The notes below the pieces were generated by a model. It was not told the origin of the DNA. It saw nothing but the letters and a program-made list of their open reading frames with translations, and did no database searches. Made by a program: the position numbers and the translations under genes. From assembly GCA_016124675.1 (NCBI GenBank), contig WGNG01000005.1, positions 62,001 through 126,000 on the forward strand: DNA of 64,000 bases, in the 5' to 3' direction. Source of the stretch: Alphaproteobacteria bacterium. GTDB lineage: Bacteria > Pseudomonadota > Alphaproteobacteria > Caulobacterales > Maricaulaceae. Below are positions 1 to 8,446 of the stretch, piece by piece; the stretch's first letter is position 1; each line of letters starts with the position of its first letter.

Positions 1-98
1 ATGCCGCCCAGCGCCTCACCCGCGTACCCAGCGCCGCCCACGACATGCGCCTGGACTGGATCGTGACCGAGCATGGGGCGCTGAAAGCGGGGGCGTGA
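1..98 (+). CDS. 3' end of an unidentified gene
   Basis: A reading frame open from the window edge (first full codon at 3) ends at TGA 96-98 and gives about 31 residues ending in TEHGALKAGA. It stops just before the ribosome binding site of the FkbM-type gene, so the two may be co-transcribed. I do not recognise the family from this short tail. It could be a chance open frame, although the spacing to the next gene looks natural. Confidence 0.4.
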   Translation, partial: AAQRLTRVPSAAHDMRLDWIVTEHGALKAGA

Positions 99-118
99 GA
101 TGAAATTTGAGGGATGAA

Positions 119-964
119 ATGAACACGAACCTGCCACAGGGCAAGCTTGGCCAAGTTGAGATTGGCGAACTCCGCCTGCAATTCCTGGCGGAAGATGGCG
201 GCGGCACGCACTATTACGGGCGCACGCATTTCGAGGAATATCTCAGCGCCTTCTACCCGATCCTGCGCCAGACCATCGATCCGCGCACCTGTATCGATGT
301 CGGGGCAAATTACGGCTATACGGGCATGCTGATGCGCCGGGCCTTTGCAAAGGCGAAACTGGTTCTGGTGGAGCCGATCCCCTGGCTAGAGCCCTTCATA
401 CGGCACAATTTCGAGCGCAACGGCCTCAGCTTCGATGCGCTGCATTCAGCCATCGTGTCGATGCCGGCGCCCGGCGGGCGCTCCCAATTCGGGGTGAATC
501 TGCGCTCAAGCCAGGACAGCCGTGTCATCGCTCAGCCGGGCTGGGAGACAGTGGAAACCGGCGTCGTGACGCTGGACGCGCTTATGGAAAGGGCGGACCC
601 CGAAGCGGGCATCTATATCAAGGTCGACACGCAAGGTTGGGAGCGTTCGGTCTTCGCTAGCGGTGAAACCAGCCTTCACCGCTGCAAGCGATGGCTGGCG
701 AAATCCGAGTTTGCGCCCGCCTGGATGGAAAGCCAGGGCAGCGATCCCGCCGAGTTCCTCGAATATCTTCTTGCGCATTATCAGGTCCATGAGCAGGCCG
801 GCCGTGAGCGGTGGAACGCCGTGTCACTTAAAGACTTGCTGGGCGCGCCGCTCATGCAGGGCGATGGGCGTGCGTTTACCGATTATGTGCGCCGTCTGGG
901 GCGGAACGATACGGGCTGGGTTGACCTGCTGATCTTGCCGCGCGGATTGGCCGCTCTCCGGTGA
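119..964 (+). CDS. FkbM family methyltransferase
   Basis: A 281-residue SAM-dependent methyltransferase of the FkbM family, whose members usually O-methylate sugars or polyketides. The SAM-binding glycine motif CIDVGANYGYTG is at residues 58-69. The family's second signature, KVDTQGWE, is at about 168-175. There is no signal peptide or membrane segment, so it should be cytoplasmic. I start it at ATG 119 because GAGGG lies five bases upstream; a TTG at 107 would add four residues but has no binding site. FkbM proteins often modify surface polysaccharide, but no glycan cluster surrounds this one, so the substrate is unknown. Confidence 0.85.
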   Translation: MNTNLPQGKLGQVEIGELRLQFLAEDGGGTHYYGRTHFEEYLSAFYPILRQTIDPRTCIDVGANYGYTGMLMRRAFAKAKLVLVEPIPWLEPFIRHNFERNGLSFDALHSAIVSMPAPGGRSQFGVNLRSSQDSRVIAQPGWETVETGVVTLDALMERADPEAGIYIKVDTQGWERSVFASGETSLHRCKRWLAKSEFAPAWMESQGSDPAEFLEYLLAHYQVHEQAGRERWNAVSLKDLLGAPLMQGDGRAFTDYVRRLGRNDTGWVDLLILPRGLAALR

Positions 965-1066
965 CCCCCCGCGACACAGTGATACGGTTGGCAAGCGCGC
1001 GCCGCGCGCCGTAAAACCGCTGGCAAACGCGGTAATCCACACGACGGCTTGAAACGGGGACGATCC

Positions 1067-1837
1067 ATGGCGGCGGTGACGGAACAGACGGTGTTGTCGG
1101 TGCGCCATTATACCGACCGCCTCTTCGCCTTCCGCGTCACCCGGCCTGCGAGCTTCCGCTTCCGCTCGGGCGAGTTTGTGATGCTGGGCCTCATGATCAA
1201 CGGCAAGCCGCTCCTGCGCGCCTATTCCATCGCCAGCCCGTCCTGGGACGAGGCGCTGGAGTTCTTCTCCATCAAGGTGCCCGGCGGCCCGCTCACCGAG
1301 CACCTCCAGCACATCCAGCCCGGCGACAGAATCCTTCTGGGGACCAAGTCGGTGGGCACGCTGGTGCATGACGCGCTTTTGCCCGGCGAGCATCTCTATC
1401 TCCTCTCCACCGGCACCGGCATTGCGCCCTTCGCCGCGATCGTGCGCGATCCGGAAACCTATGAGCGCTTTTCCAGGGTGATCCTCACCCATACCTGCCG
1501 CGAGGCCGCCGAGCTCACCTATGGCGTGGAGCTGGTGGCGGCGGCCAAGGCCGACCCGCTGGTGGGCGACATGGCCAGCGCCCAGCTCATCCACTACCCC
1601 ACCACCACCCGCGAGCCCAGCGCCCGCATGGGCCGCATCACCACGCTGATCGAGACCGGCAAACTGTTCGAGGATCTGGGATTTGCCCCCTTCGACCCCG
1701 CCCGCGACCGGGTGATGATCTGCGGCTCCATGGACATGCTCGCCGACCTCAAGACCCTGTGCGAAGCGGCGGACCTTGAAGAAGGCGCCAATTCACGCCC
1801 TGCCCACTACGTGGTGGAAAAGGCATTTGTGGGGTAG
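1067..1837 (+). CDS. fpr: Ferredoxin--NADP(+) reductase
   Basis: A 256-residue flavoprotein of the bacterial Fpr class that moves electrons between NADPH and ferredoxin or flavodoxin. The FAD-binding motif RAYSIAS is at residues 51-57. The NADP-binding loop STGTGIAPF follows at about 115-123. The C-terminal part contains the CGSMDML segment of the nicotinamide domain, and the protein ends in a short tail as in subclass I Fpr. The start at ATG 1067 has GGGGA six bases upstream; an upstream TTG at 1049 is less likely. It stands alone, with an orphan antitoxin-like gene facing its end. Confidence 0.92.
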   Translation: MAAVTEQTVLSVRHYTDRLFAFRVTRPASFRFRSGEFVMLGLMINGKPLLRAYSIASPSWDEALEFFSIKVPGGPLTEHLQHIQPGDRILLGTKSVGTLVHDALLPGEHLYLLSTGTGIAPFAAIVRDPETYERFSRVILTHTCREAAELTYGVELVAAAKADPLVGDMASAQLIHYPTTTREPSARMGRITTLIETGKLFEDLGFAPFDPARDRVMICGSMDMLADLKTLCEAADLEEGANSRPAHYVVEKAFVG

Positions 1838-1885
1838 GGGGCGCTTGCTCTGATCGTTCCGGATGTTGGGCCGCCGGTTCCCCGA

Positions 1886-2044
1886 TCACCAGCCATGCTT
1901 GGCTTCGATCCGGGCGAACACCTCTTCAGCGGGAATGACCTTGCCTTCGCGAGCAGCGGCGATGCCCGCTGCGATCCGCGCCATTTGCCAGGAACGCGAT
2001 GGGGGAGGCGGCGCGCTGCTTTCCGGGGCTGGCCGTTTGGGCAT
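1886..2044 (-). CDS. Small antitoxin-like protein, no toxin partner
   Basis: A 52-residue protein with a proline-rich, probably disordered N-terminus. Its C-terminus ([20 protein letters not shown], then [11 protein letters not shown]) matches the pattern of RelB/ParD-type antitoxins, which bind their toxin through such a tail. GGAG lies seven bases before the ATG at 2044. An ATG at 2080 would add 12 residues but has no binding site. Only 48 bases separate its stop from the end of fpr, so no toxin gene fits downstream, and none is seen upstream. The family call rests on the C-terminal pattern only. Confidence 0.6.
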   Translation of the reverse strand: MPKRPAPESSAPPPPSRSWQMARIAAGIAAAREGKVIPAEEVFARIEAKHGW

Positions 2045-2179
2045 AACTGTCTCCGCCGTGTTGGCCTGAAGTCTTATCATGGCAGGCTGCCGCAGTCAGG
2101 GGCTACCCCCCGTTTGCCAAATCGTCATGCTCTCCCGATAAGACGGGCTCGGAACGCCGCCCTCGCGATGGAGCCCGCC

Positions 2180-2836
2180 ATGCAGATTTTTCTCGATACC
2201 GCCGATATCGACGCCATCCGGGAGCGCGCCCATTCGGGCCTGGTGGACGGGGTGACGACCAATCCGTCCCTGATCGCGGCCTCGGGCGCGGAGATTTTCG
2301 GGCGCATCGCCGAGATCTGCGACGCCGTGGATGGCCCGGTCAGCGCCGAAGTGGTGGCCACCGACTTTGAGGGCATGCTGGCCGAGGGGCGCAAGCTCGC
2401 CGCCATCGCGCCCAATGTGGTGGTCAAGCTGCCGCTCACCATGGACGGCCTCAGGGCCTGTCACATCTTCGCGGGCGAGGGCGTGCAGACCAATGTCACC
2501 TTGTGCTTCTCCATCAACCAGGCCCTGCTCGCGGCCAAGGCGGGCGCCAGCTATATCTCGCCCTTCGTGGGCCGGGTGGAGGATATGGGCGGGGACGGGC
2601 TCGACCTCCTCATGGGCATTCGCGAGGTCTATGACCAGTTCGGCTATGAGACCGAGCTGCTGGCGGCATCCTTGCGCTCGCCCGCCCATGTGGAATCGGC
2701 CGCGCGGGTGGGGTGCGATGTGGTGACCATTCCGCCCAAGGTGTTCGACGCCCTGATCCGCCACCCGCTCACCGATGCGGGGCTGGAGGCGTTTCTGGCC
2801 GACTGGAAAAAGACCGGGCGCGGCGGGCTGGCGTAA
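2180..2836 (+). CDS. Transaldolase, short FSA/TalC type
   Basis: A 218-residue transaldolase of the short TalC/fructose-6-phosphate aldolase class. It catalyses transfer of a dihydroxyacetone unit in the non-oxidative pentose phosphate pathway. The start [10 protein letters not shown], the GVTTNPSL loop at about 24-31 and the Schiff-base lysine in VVKLPLT (Lys83) are diagnostic. ATG 2180 has GGAG six bases upstream. An ATG four codons earlier (2168) and a much longer frame from 1895 are also open but unsupported. Length is normal for the class. It is convergent with accA. Confidence 0.93.
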   Translation: MQIFLDTADIDAIRERAHSGLVDGVTTNPSLIAASGAEIFGRIAEICDAVDGPVSAEVVATDFEGMLAEGRKLAAIAPNVVVKLPLTMDGLRACHIFAGEGVQTNVTLCFSINQALLAAKAGASYISPFVGRVEDMGGDGLDLLMGIREVYDQFGYETELLAASLRSPAHVESAARVGCDVVTIPPKVFDALIRHPLTDAGLEAFLADWKKTGRGGLA

Positions 2837-2854
2837 ACCCGGTCAGGACCGCCC

Positions 2855-3835
2855 CTACGCCTCGCCCAGCGTGCGGCCGATGGCCAGGAAGCGCTCGCGG
2901 CGGCGCTTGCGAATCTCCGCCGGGTCGAGCCCTTCAAGGTTGGACAGCGCCGATTCCACCGCGTCACCCACCCGCGCAATGGTCGCCGCCCGGTCGCGAT
3001 GGGCGCCGCCCAGCGGCTCGGGAATGATGGAATCGATGATTTTCAGCTCGATCAGGTCCTGGGCCGTGATCTTCATCGCCATGGCCGCATCGCGCGCCTT
3101 GGCGCCGTCGCGCCACAGGATCGAGGCGCAGCCCTCGGGCGAGATCACCGAATAGATCGAATGCTCCAGCATGATCACCGTATTGGCCGAGGCCAGCGCC
3201 ACCGCGCCGCCCGATCCGCCTTCGCCGGTGATGACCGAGACCAGCGGCGTGCCCAGCGTCAGGCAGCGCTCGGTGGAGCGGGCGATGGCTTCGGACTGGC
3301 CGCGCTCCTCCGCGCCGACGCCGGGATAGGCGCCGGCCGTGTCCACCAGCGTGATCACCGGCAGGCCATAGCGCTCGGCCAGATCCATCAGGCGGATCGC
3401 CTTGCGGTAGCCTTCGGGCCGGGCCATGCCGAAATTGTGCTTGATGCGGCTCTGGGTGTCATGACCCTTCTCATGACCCATGATGACCGCCGGACGACCC
3501 CTGAAGCGGCCCGTACCACCCACAATGGCGCAGTCCTCGCCGAAGCGCCGGTCGCCGCTGAGCTCTTCAAAATCACTCACCAGCCCGTCGAGATAATCGC
3601 GCAGATGCGGGCGCTCGGGGTGGCGCGCGACCTGGGTCTTGCGCCACGCATCCAGCTTTGAATACAACAGCTTGAGCTGATCGGCCGACTTCTGGCGCAG
3701 CTTGGCGACGTCCTCGGCGGCGTCGGGTGCATCGGCGCCGTTGCGCGCCAGAACGCCCTGCAATTCCTCGATCTTGGCGTCGAGCTCGGCGATCGGGCGT
3801 TCAAAGTCGAGATAGGTGCGGGTCGGGTCAGACAT
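2855..3835 (-). CDS. accA: Acetyl-CoA carboxylase carboxyltransferase subunit alpha
   Basis: A 326-residue alpha subunit of the carboxyltransferase that, with AccD, moves the carboxyl group from biotin to acetyl-CoA to make malonyl-CoA. The N-terminal 80 residues look helical (AKIEELQ and similar). The crotonase-fold core carries the [11 protein letters not shown] oxyanion segment at about 200-210. The start is ATG 3835 with GGACGG upstream, giving the family start [12 protein letters not shown]; an in-frame extension to 3904 is not supported. It lies about 100 bases downstream of xerD on the same strand, an arrangement common in alphaproteobacteria. Confidence 0.95.
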   Translation of the reverse strand: MSDPTRTYLDFERPIAELDAKIEELQGVLARNGADAPDAAEDVAKLRQKSADQLKLLYSKLDAWRKTQVARHPERPHLRDYLDGLVSDFEELSGDRRFGEDCAIVGGTGRFRGRPAVIMGHEKGHDTQSRIKHNFGMARPEGYRKAIRLMDLAERYGLPVITLVDTAGAYPGVGAEERGQSEAIARSTERCLTLGTPLVSVITGEGGSGGAVALASANTVIMLEHSIYSVISPEGCASILWRDGAKARDAAMAMKITAQDLIELKIIDSIIPEPLGGAHRDRAATIARVGDAVESALSNLEGLDPAEIRKRRRERFLAIGRTLGEA

Positions 3836-3933
3836 GAGCCGTCCTGGACAGGCGCTGATACAGATAAGTGCGTGCAAACTATAGCCCGCCTGCGCACGGC
3901 GCAATCGCTGCGCGCGGCGGGGCCGGGCGCGCC

Positions 3934-4863
3934 TTACTCCGTCTTGCGCGCCAGCGGGTGGGCGTCATGGACAAGACGCGTCAGCCGCTCTTCCAGCACA
4001 TGGGTATAGATCTGCGTCGTGGACACATCGGCATGGCCCAGGAGGAGCTGCACGCTGCGCAGATCCGCCCCATGGGCCAGAAGATGCGTGGCGAAGGCGT
4101 GGCGCAGCACGTGCGGGCTGACGCGCTCGGGGTCAATCCCGGCGGCGAGGGCTATCTCCTTCAAAACCTGCGCAAAACGCTCGCGGGTCAGATGCCCGGC
4201 GGCGCCGGTTTGTGACGGGAAGAGATGGCGCTCGGCCTTGGCGCGCGCCGGCGACGCCTTGCCCGGCAGATGCTCGGCGCGCACCGCCTTGTAGGCGGCC
4301 ACCGCCTCCAAGGCGGCGTCGGTGAGGGGGACAAGCCGCTCGCGCCCGCCCTTGCCGGTGACGATCACGCAGCGCTCGGCGCGCGCAAACGCCGCCAGCG
4401 GCAGCCCCACCAGCTCGGTGACCCGCAAACCCCCGGCATAGAGCAGCTCCAGCAGCGCCCGCGCGCGCACGCCATGGGCGCCGGGCAGCGCATCCGCCGC
4501 CTCGAACAGCGCCTCGACATCAGCCTCGCTGAGAATTTTGGGCAAGGGACGCGGCAGTTTGGGACCGGACAGTCCCGCGGCCGGATCATCGGCGCGCAGC
4601 CCCTCCTTCAGGAGGAAGCGGTAATAACGCTTGAGCGCCGACAGGCGCCGCGCCCCGGTCGCCGGGGCCAGCCCGTCAGCGGCGATCCCCGCCAGCACGC
4701 GTTCCAGATCCGGCGTCGACGCCCTCTCCAGCGCCGCGCCGCGCGCGCCGAGGCGGGCGGCGCAGTCGTTCAGATCGCGGCGATAGGCGTCGAGCGTGTT
4801 GCGCGCCGCGCCGCGCTCCGCGGCCATCATGTCGAGGAACAGGGCGATGGAGCGCCCGCTCAC
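3934..4863 (-). CDS. xerD: Tyrosine recombinase XerD
   Basis: A 309-residue site-specific recombinase that with XerC resolves chromosome dimers at dif. The N-terminal SAM-like DNA-binding domain covers about 1-100. The catalytic set is complete: Arg147 (GGLRVTE), Lys171 (TGKGG), His251 and Arg254 (HVLRHAF), His277 (LGHADVS) and Tyr286 (QIYTH). Its ATG overlaps the stop of the upstream secreted-protein gene by four bases (ATGA), which implies translational coupling. I call it XerD rather than XerC from its position before accA. No attachment sites or cargo suggest an integrase. Confidence 0.93.
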   Translation of the reverse strand: MSGRSIALFLDMMAAERGAARNTLDAYRRDLNDCAARLGARGAALERASTPDLERVLAGIAADGLAPATGARRLSALKRYYRFLLKEGLRADDPAAGLSGPKLPRPLPKILSEADVEALFEAADALPGAHGVRARALLELLYAGGLRVTELVGLPLAAFARAERCVIVTGKGGRERLVPLTDAALEAVAAYKAVRAEHLPGKASPARAKAERHLFPSQTGAAGHLTRERFAQVLKEIALAAGIDPERVSPHVLRHAFATHLLAHGADLRSVQLLLGHADVSTTQIYTHVLEERLTRLVHDAHPLARKTE

Positions 4864-6527
4864 GCGGCCTCTTCCAGAACCAGCTCCAGCACGAAGCGCA
4901 GCGCCTCCAGGCGCAGCCCCGCCCGGTCAAGCACGAACGCCGCCGCGGCGCAGGCCTCGGGATCGCGCCCGCCCTGCTCGATCAGGCGCGCCGCGTGCAG
5001 CTGGGTCTCGCCCCTGGCGCCCGCCACTGCGGCCAGCAGCGCCGGCACGATCAGCGGCGCCGGCGCGTCGGGGTCACGTATAAGCCCCGTCATCGCAGTA
5101 CGGATCGCCGCGCCATCATCGGCGCCCAGCGCGTTCAGCGCGGCGCCCTGGCACAGGCGCGCCGGATTGGGCGTCTCCATGCGCGCAGCCAGCAGGGCCT
5201 CGAACCCGGGTCCGGTGATGGCGCCCGTCGCGACGGCGCGCGCGAAATCCACGGCGACCAGAATGCCGGGGGGCGGCGGGACCCAGTCAATTTCCGGCTC
5301 GGCTTCGGCTGCCGGCGGCGCGCCGCCGGCGATCTCTGCGGCCAGCGGGCCGGCCGGCGCGTCCTCAAACGACAACCAGTCTGTCTCGGCGGGCGCCGGT
5401 TCGGGGCGGGGCGGTCCGCTCATCAGCGCCTCGCGCCAGGTCTCTGCGGCCACGACATCGTCTGCGGCCAGCGCGGCGAGCACGAAGCGCGCGCCATGCG
5501 CCAGCGTGTCGCCCGTGATCGGCAGATCGGCGACTTCCACGCCATAGGCGCTGGCGGTCTCGACAAATCCGCCCGAGCGGGCCGCATCGTCGAGCGCGAT
5601 GGCCAGCGCCTCGGCGGCGATCTCGCGGTCTAGGTCCTGCTGGATCAGCGCGCCCAGCGCCGCGGCGCGCAACGCGCCCTCCAGCGCCACGGCCGCTTCC
5701 AGCGCCTCGCCCAGATCCTGGGGCAAAGCGACCGTCTCGCCGGTCCGCTCGGCGGCGCGTTTGAGCCAGGCCGGCGCGGTCTCGCCCGGCATGATCCGCA
5801 CGCCCGGCGCCAGATGCTCGGCCATCGCCAGTTGCAGGCCGCTCATGGGCGCGGCGCCCGCAGGCAGGTCCTGCCCCAGGACCAGCGCATCAAACAAGAC
5901 TTCAAACGACGGGTTGGCCGCCTGCGCGCGCGCCAGCTCCGCCGTCAGCTCGGCGGCGGCGACCTGGCCGGCGAAGGCCTGGCACGCCGCGCGCACGCGC
6001 AGCCAGTAGGCGGTCTCCCGCCCGTTCAGCAGCGTCTCGGCGATGCGGCAGCCCTCGTCGCGCCGGCCCAGCGCAAACGCGGTTTCGGCGTAATGGCGCG
6101 ACAGCGAGGGTGATTCGTTGGTGCGCGGGGTGCGCGACAATAGGGCGTAGACGGGCTCGGCGCGCCCCGCTGACAAGGCGCGGCCGGCGCGCCGCGCGGC
6201 CAGCTCGCTGTCACCGCGCGCGCCATCGGGCGGCGCGCCTGCGCTCAACAGCGCACGCAAGGCCAGGCGCGCCGCCGCGGGCGAGCGCCAGCCTGCTGCG
6301 GTGCTCTCGGGCAGAACGTCCAGAATGGCGCGCAGCGCGCGCGCATCGCCTGATGACCAGACATCGTTTTCGAGGGCGCCGCCCGGCGCGCCGACCTCGA
6401 ACGGGTCAACGGCTGACAATTCGCGCATCTCGATCGGGGCGCGCGGCGGCTGGGCCAGCGCGGCGGGCGCGGCCAGCGTCAGAATGAGCCCGCAGGCCAC
6501 GGCAGGCGTGAAAACCGGCAAGGTCAT
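4860..6527 (-). CDS. Secreted alanine-rich helical-repeat protein
   Basis: A 555-residue protein with a clear signal peptide (VFTPAVACGLILTLAAPAAL then AQ). The rest is alanine-rich and helical with TPR-like spacing but no motif I can name. ATG 6527 follows the stop of the 46-residue membrane gene by one base, and its own stop overlaps the xerD start, so the three form a coupled operon. An ATG nine codons earlier (6554) would overlap the small gene and has no binding site. As I recall, alphaproteobacteria often carry a poorly conserved hypothetical gene between aroK and xerD; function is unknown. Confidence 0.8.
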   Translation of the reverse strand: MTLPVFTPAVACGLILTLAAPAALAQPPRAPIEMRELSAVDPFEVGAPGGALENDVWSSGDARALRAILDVLPESTAAGWRSPAAARLALRALLSAGAPPDGARGDSELAARRAGRALSAGRAEPVYALLSRTPRTNESPSLSRHYAETAFALGRRDEGCRIAETLLNGRETAYWLRVRAACQAFAGQVAAAELTAELARAQAANPSFEVLFDALVLGQDLPAGAAPMSGLQLAMAEHLAPGVRIMPGETAPAWLKRAAERTGETVALPQDLGEALEAAVALEGALRAAALGALIQQDLDREIAAEALAIALDDAARSGGFVETASAYGVEVADLPITGDTLAHGARFVLAALAADDVVAAETWREALMSGPPRPEPAPAETDWLSFEDAPAGPLAAEIAGGAPPAAEAEPEIDWVPPPPGILVAVDFARAVATGAITGPGFEALLAARMETPNPARLCQGAALNALGADDGAAIRTAMTGLIRDPDAPAPLIVPALLAAVAGARGETQLHAARLIEQGGRDPEACAAAAFVLDRAGLRLEALRFVLELVLEEAA

Positions 6528-6528
6528 G

Positions 6529-6669
6529 CTAGAGCCCCAGCGCTTCGCTGACATCGGTGCGAATCTCGGCTGGCTCGGGCGCGCCAGCCTCGGCGATCAC
6601 CAGAAGGGCGGTGAACCCGCCCCCGGCGATCAGCGCCAGCACCACCAGACCCACCAGAAAACCCCTCAT
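6529..6669 (-). CDS. Small single-span membrane protein
   Basis: A 46-residue protein, MRGFLVGLVVLALIAGGG followed by a second hydrophobic stretch to about residue 26 and a short acidic tail ending in TDVSEALGL. A very good ribosome binding site (GGAGG, eight bases before ATG 6669) supports it. Its TAG ends one base before the ATG of the 555-residue secreted protein, so translation is probably coupled. It begins 117 bases from the divergent aroK. No family is recognised; the location suggests an envelope partner of the next protein. Confidence 0.72.
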   Translation of the reverse strand: MRGFLVGLVVLALIAGGGFTALLVIAEAGAPEPAEIRTDVSEALGL

Positions 6670-6785
6670 GGAACGCCGCCTCCGTCGCGAAACTTCACGA
6701 ACGCACTATAAAGCAGGAGATTGGGGCGTTTTCCAGACAGGTGCGCTGATTGCGGCGCCCGCCTTCGGTGTCGTATAGACACGTC

Positions 6786-7343
6786 ATGACCCAGGCCGAT
6801 CCCCTGCGCGATCTCGCGCGCCCCGTCGTGCTGGTCGGACTGATGGGCGTGGGCAAGACCACGGTCGGACGCCGGCTGGCGGCGCGGCTCAACCGCCCGT
6901 TTATGGACGCCGATGAAGAGATCGAACGATCTGCGGGCCGGTCCATCCCTGAAATCTTCGCCGATTTCGGTGAGCAGGGCTTTCGCGACGGCGAACGCCG
7001 CGTGATCGCGCGCATTCTCGAATCACCCCGGCCCATGGTGCTGGCGCTGGGCGGCGGCGCGTTCGTTCAGGCGCCGGTGCGCGCCCTGGTCAAATCCTGC
7101 GCCGTGTCGATCTGGCTGCGCGCGGATCTCGATACGCTGATGGAGCGGGTGGGCCGGCGCCCCGGCGCGCGTCCCCTGCTGGAGACCGAGGACCCGCGCG
7201 AGGTGATGGCCCGGCTGATCGAGGCGCGCGCGCCCGCCTATGGCCAAGCGGACATCATCGTGGACAGCGCGGCCGGATCCCACGATTCCACCACCCAGCG
7301 CGTCGTGGAGGCCCTGTCGGCGTGGATGGAGACGGCCGGCTGA
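6786..7343 (+). CDS. aroK: Shikimate kinase
   Basis: A 185-residue kinase that phosphorylates shikimate at O3 in aromatic amino acid synthesis. The Walker A motif GLMGVGKTT is at residues 18-26. The shikimate-binding DADEEIE segment and the LGGGAF loop follow, and an arginine-rich lid lies near RRPGARPLL. ATG 6786 is chosen to give the normal family start; a frame opening at 6750 is longer but unsupported. Its TGA shares one base with the aroB start (TGATG), so aroK and aroB are coupled, the standard arrangement. Confidence 0.95.
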   Translation: MTQADPLRDLARPVVLVGLMGVGKTTVGRRLAARLNRPFMDADEEIERSAGRSIPEIFADFGEQGFRDGERRVIARILESPRPMVLALGGGAFVQAPVRALVKSCAVSIWLRADLDTLMERVGRRPGARPLLETEDPREVMARLIEARAPAYGQADIIVDSAAGSHDSTTQRVVEALSAWMETAG

Positions 7344-8446
7344 TGTCCTGCCTCACCGTCACCGTCGCACTGGGGGCGCGCAGCTATGACGTGCTCATCG
7401 GGGAGGGCGCGCTGGAGGCCGGCGCCGCCCGCCTCGCAGCGCTCTGCCCGCGCCGCCGCGCCCTGATCGTGGCTGACGGTACGGCGCTGGGCCTGCATCG
7501 CGCGCGGCTTGAAAGCGCCCTCAGGAAGGCCGGGCTTGATGCGTTGATCCATGCCGTCGAGGGCGGTGAGGGGGCCAAGAGCTGGGCGGGGCTGGAATCG
7601 CTGGTCGACTGGATGCTCGATCAGGGCATGGAGCGCGGCGAGGCGCTTATCGCCTTTGGCGGCGGCACGGTGGGTGATCTGGCGGGTTTTGCGGCGGCGG
7701 TGATGAAGCGCGGCTGCGCCTTTGTGCAAATCCCCACCACCTTGCTGGCGCAGGTGGACAGCTCGGTGGGCGGCAAGACCGGGATCAACACGCGCCAGGG
7801 CAAGAACCTCGCGGGCGCGTTCCACCAGCCCTCTCTGGTGATTGCCGACACCGGGTTTCTGGCGACTCTTCCGGCGCGCGAAATGCGCGCGGGCTATGCC
7901 GAAATCGTCAAGGCCGGGATGATCGCCGACCGCCCCCTGTTCGAGCGGCTCGAGGCGCTGGGCGCCAACGCGCTTGAAGGGGAGGCGCTGACGCAGGCCA
8001 TCGCCGGCGCGGTCGCCTTCAAGGCGCGCATCGTGGCGGGCGACGAGCATGAGCGCGGCGCGCGCGCCTTGCTCAATCTCGGTCACACCTTCGCCCACGC
8101 CTTCGAGGCCGAGGCCGCCAAGGGCGCCCTCATCCATGGCGAGGCGGTGGCGGCTGGTCTCGTACTGGCGATGCGTTATTCTGTGCGCCTGGGCGTGTGC
8201 CCGCCAGCGGATGCCGCTCGCGCCGAAAATCATATCGCCGCTTGCGGCCTGCCTGCCCGCATCGCGCAGCTTCCCGGCGGGCCGTATGACGCGGCGCGCC
8301 TGGTGGCGCGCATGGGATCGGACAAGAAAAATACCGGCGGCGCGATCACCCTGGTGCTCGCGCGCGCGCTGGGCGGGGCCTATATCAGCCCCGGCGCCGA
8401 CCCGGCGGATCTGGAATGCTTTCTGAACGAGGAAATGGAACGGTGA
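7343..8446 (+). CDS. aroB: 3-dehydroquinate synthase
   Basis: A 367-residue enzyme that cyclises DAHP to 3-dehydroquinate, using NAD and a divalent metal. The NAD-binding FGGGTVGDLAGF motif lies near residues 104-115. The substrate loop with QIPTTLLAQVDSSVGGK follows, and the metal-binding LNLGHTFAHAFE helix lies near 235-250. ATG 7343 overlaps the aroK stop by one base. A GTG at 7322 is also in frame but would overlap aroK more. The end overlaps the following CNNM gene by four bases (GTGA). Confidence 0.96.
   Translation: MSCLTVTVALGARSYDVLIGEGALEAGAARLAALCPRRRALIVADGTALGLHRARLESALRKAGLDALIHAVEGGEGAKSWAGLESLVDWMLDQGMERGEALIAFGGGTVGDLAGFAAAVMKRGCAFVQIPTTLLAQVDSSVGGKTGINTRQGKNLAGAFHQPSLVIADTGFLATLPAREMRAGYAEIVKAGMIADRPLFERLEALGANALEGEALTQAIAGAVAFKARIVAGDEHERGARALLNLGHTFAHAFEAEAAKGALIHGEAVAAGLVLAMRYSVRLGVCPPADAARAENHIAACGLPARIAQLPGGPYDAARLVARMGSDKKNTGGAITLVLARALGGAYISPGADPADLECFLNEEMER

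Noticed and set aside
1895-2179. N-terminal extension of the transaldolase frame
   Set aside because: It would run across the antitoxin-like gene and lacks a binding site; family members begin at MQIFLDTAD.
3934-4863. A phage or island integrase
   Set aside because: The recombinase is full-length XerD in a housekeeping context with accA, and there are no attachment repeats or phage genes.
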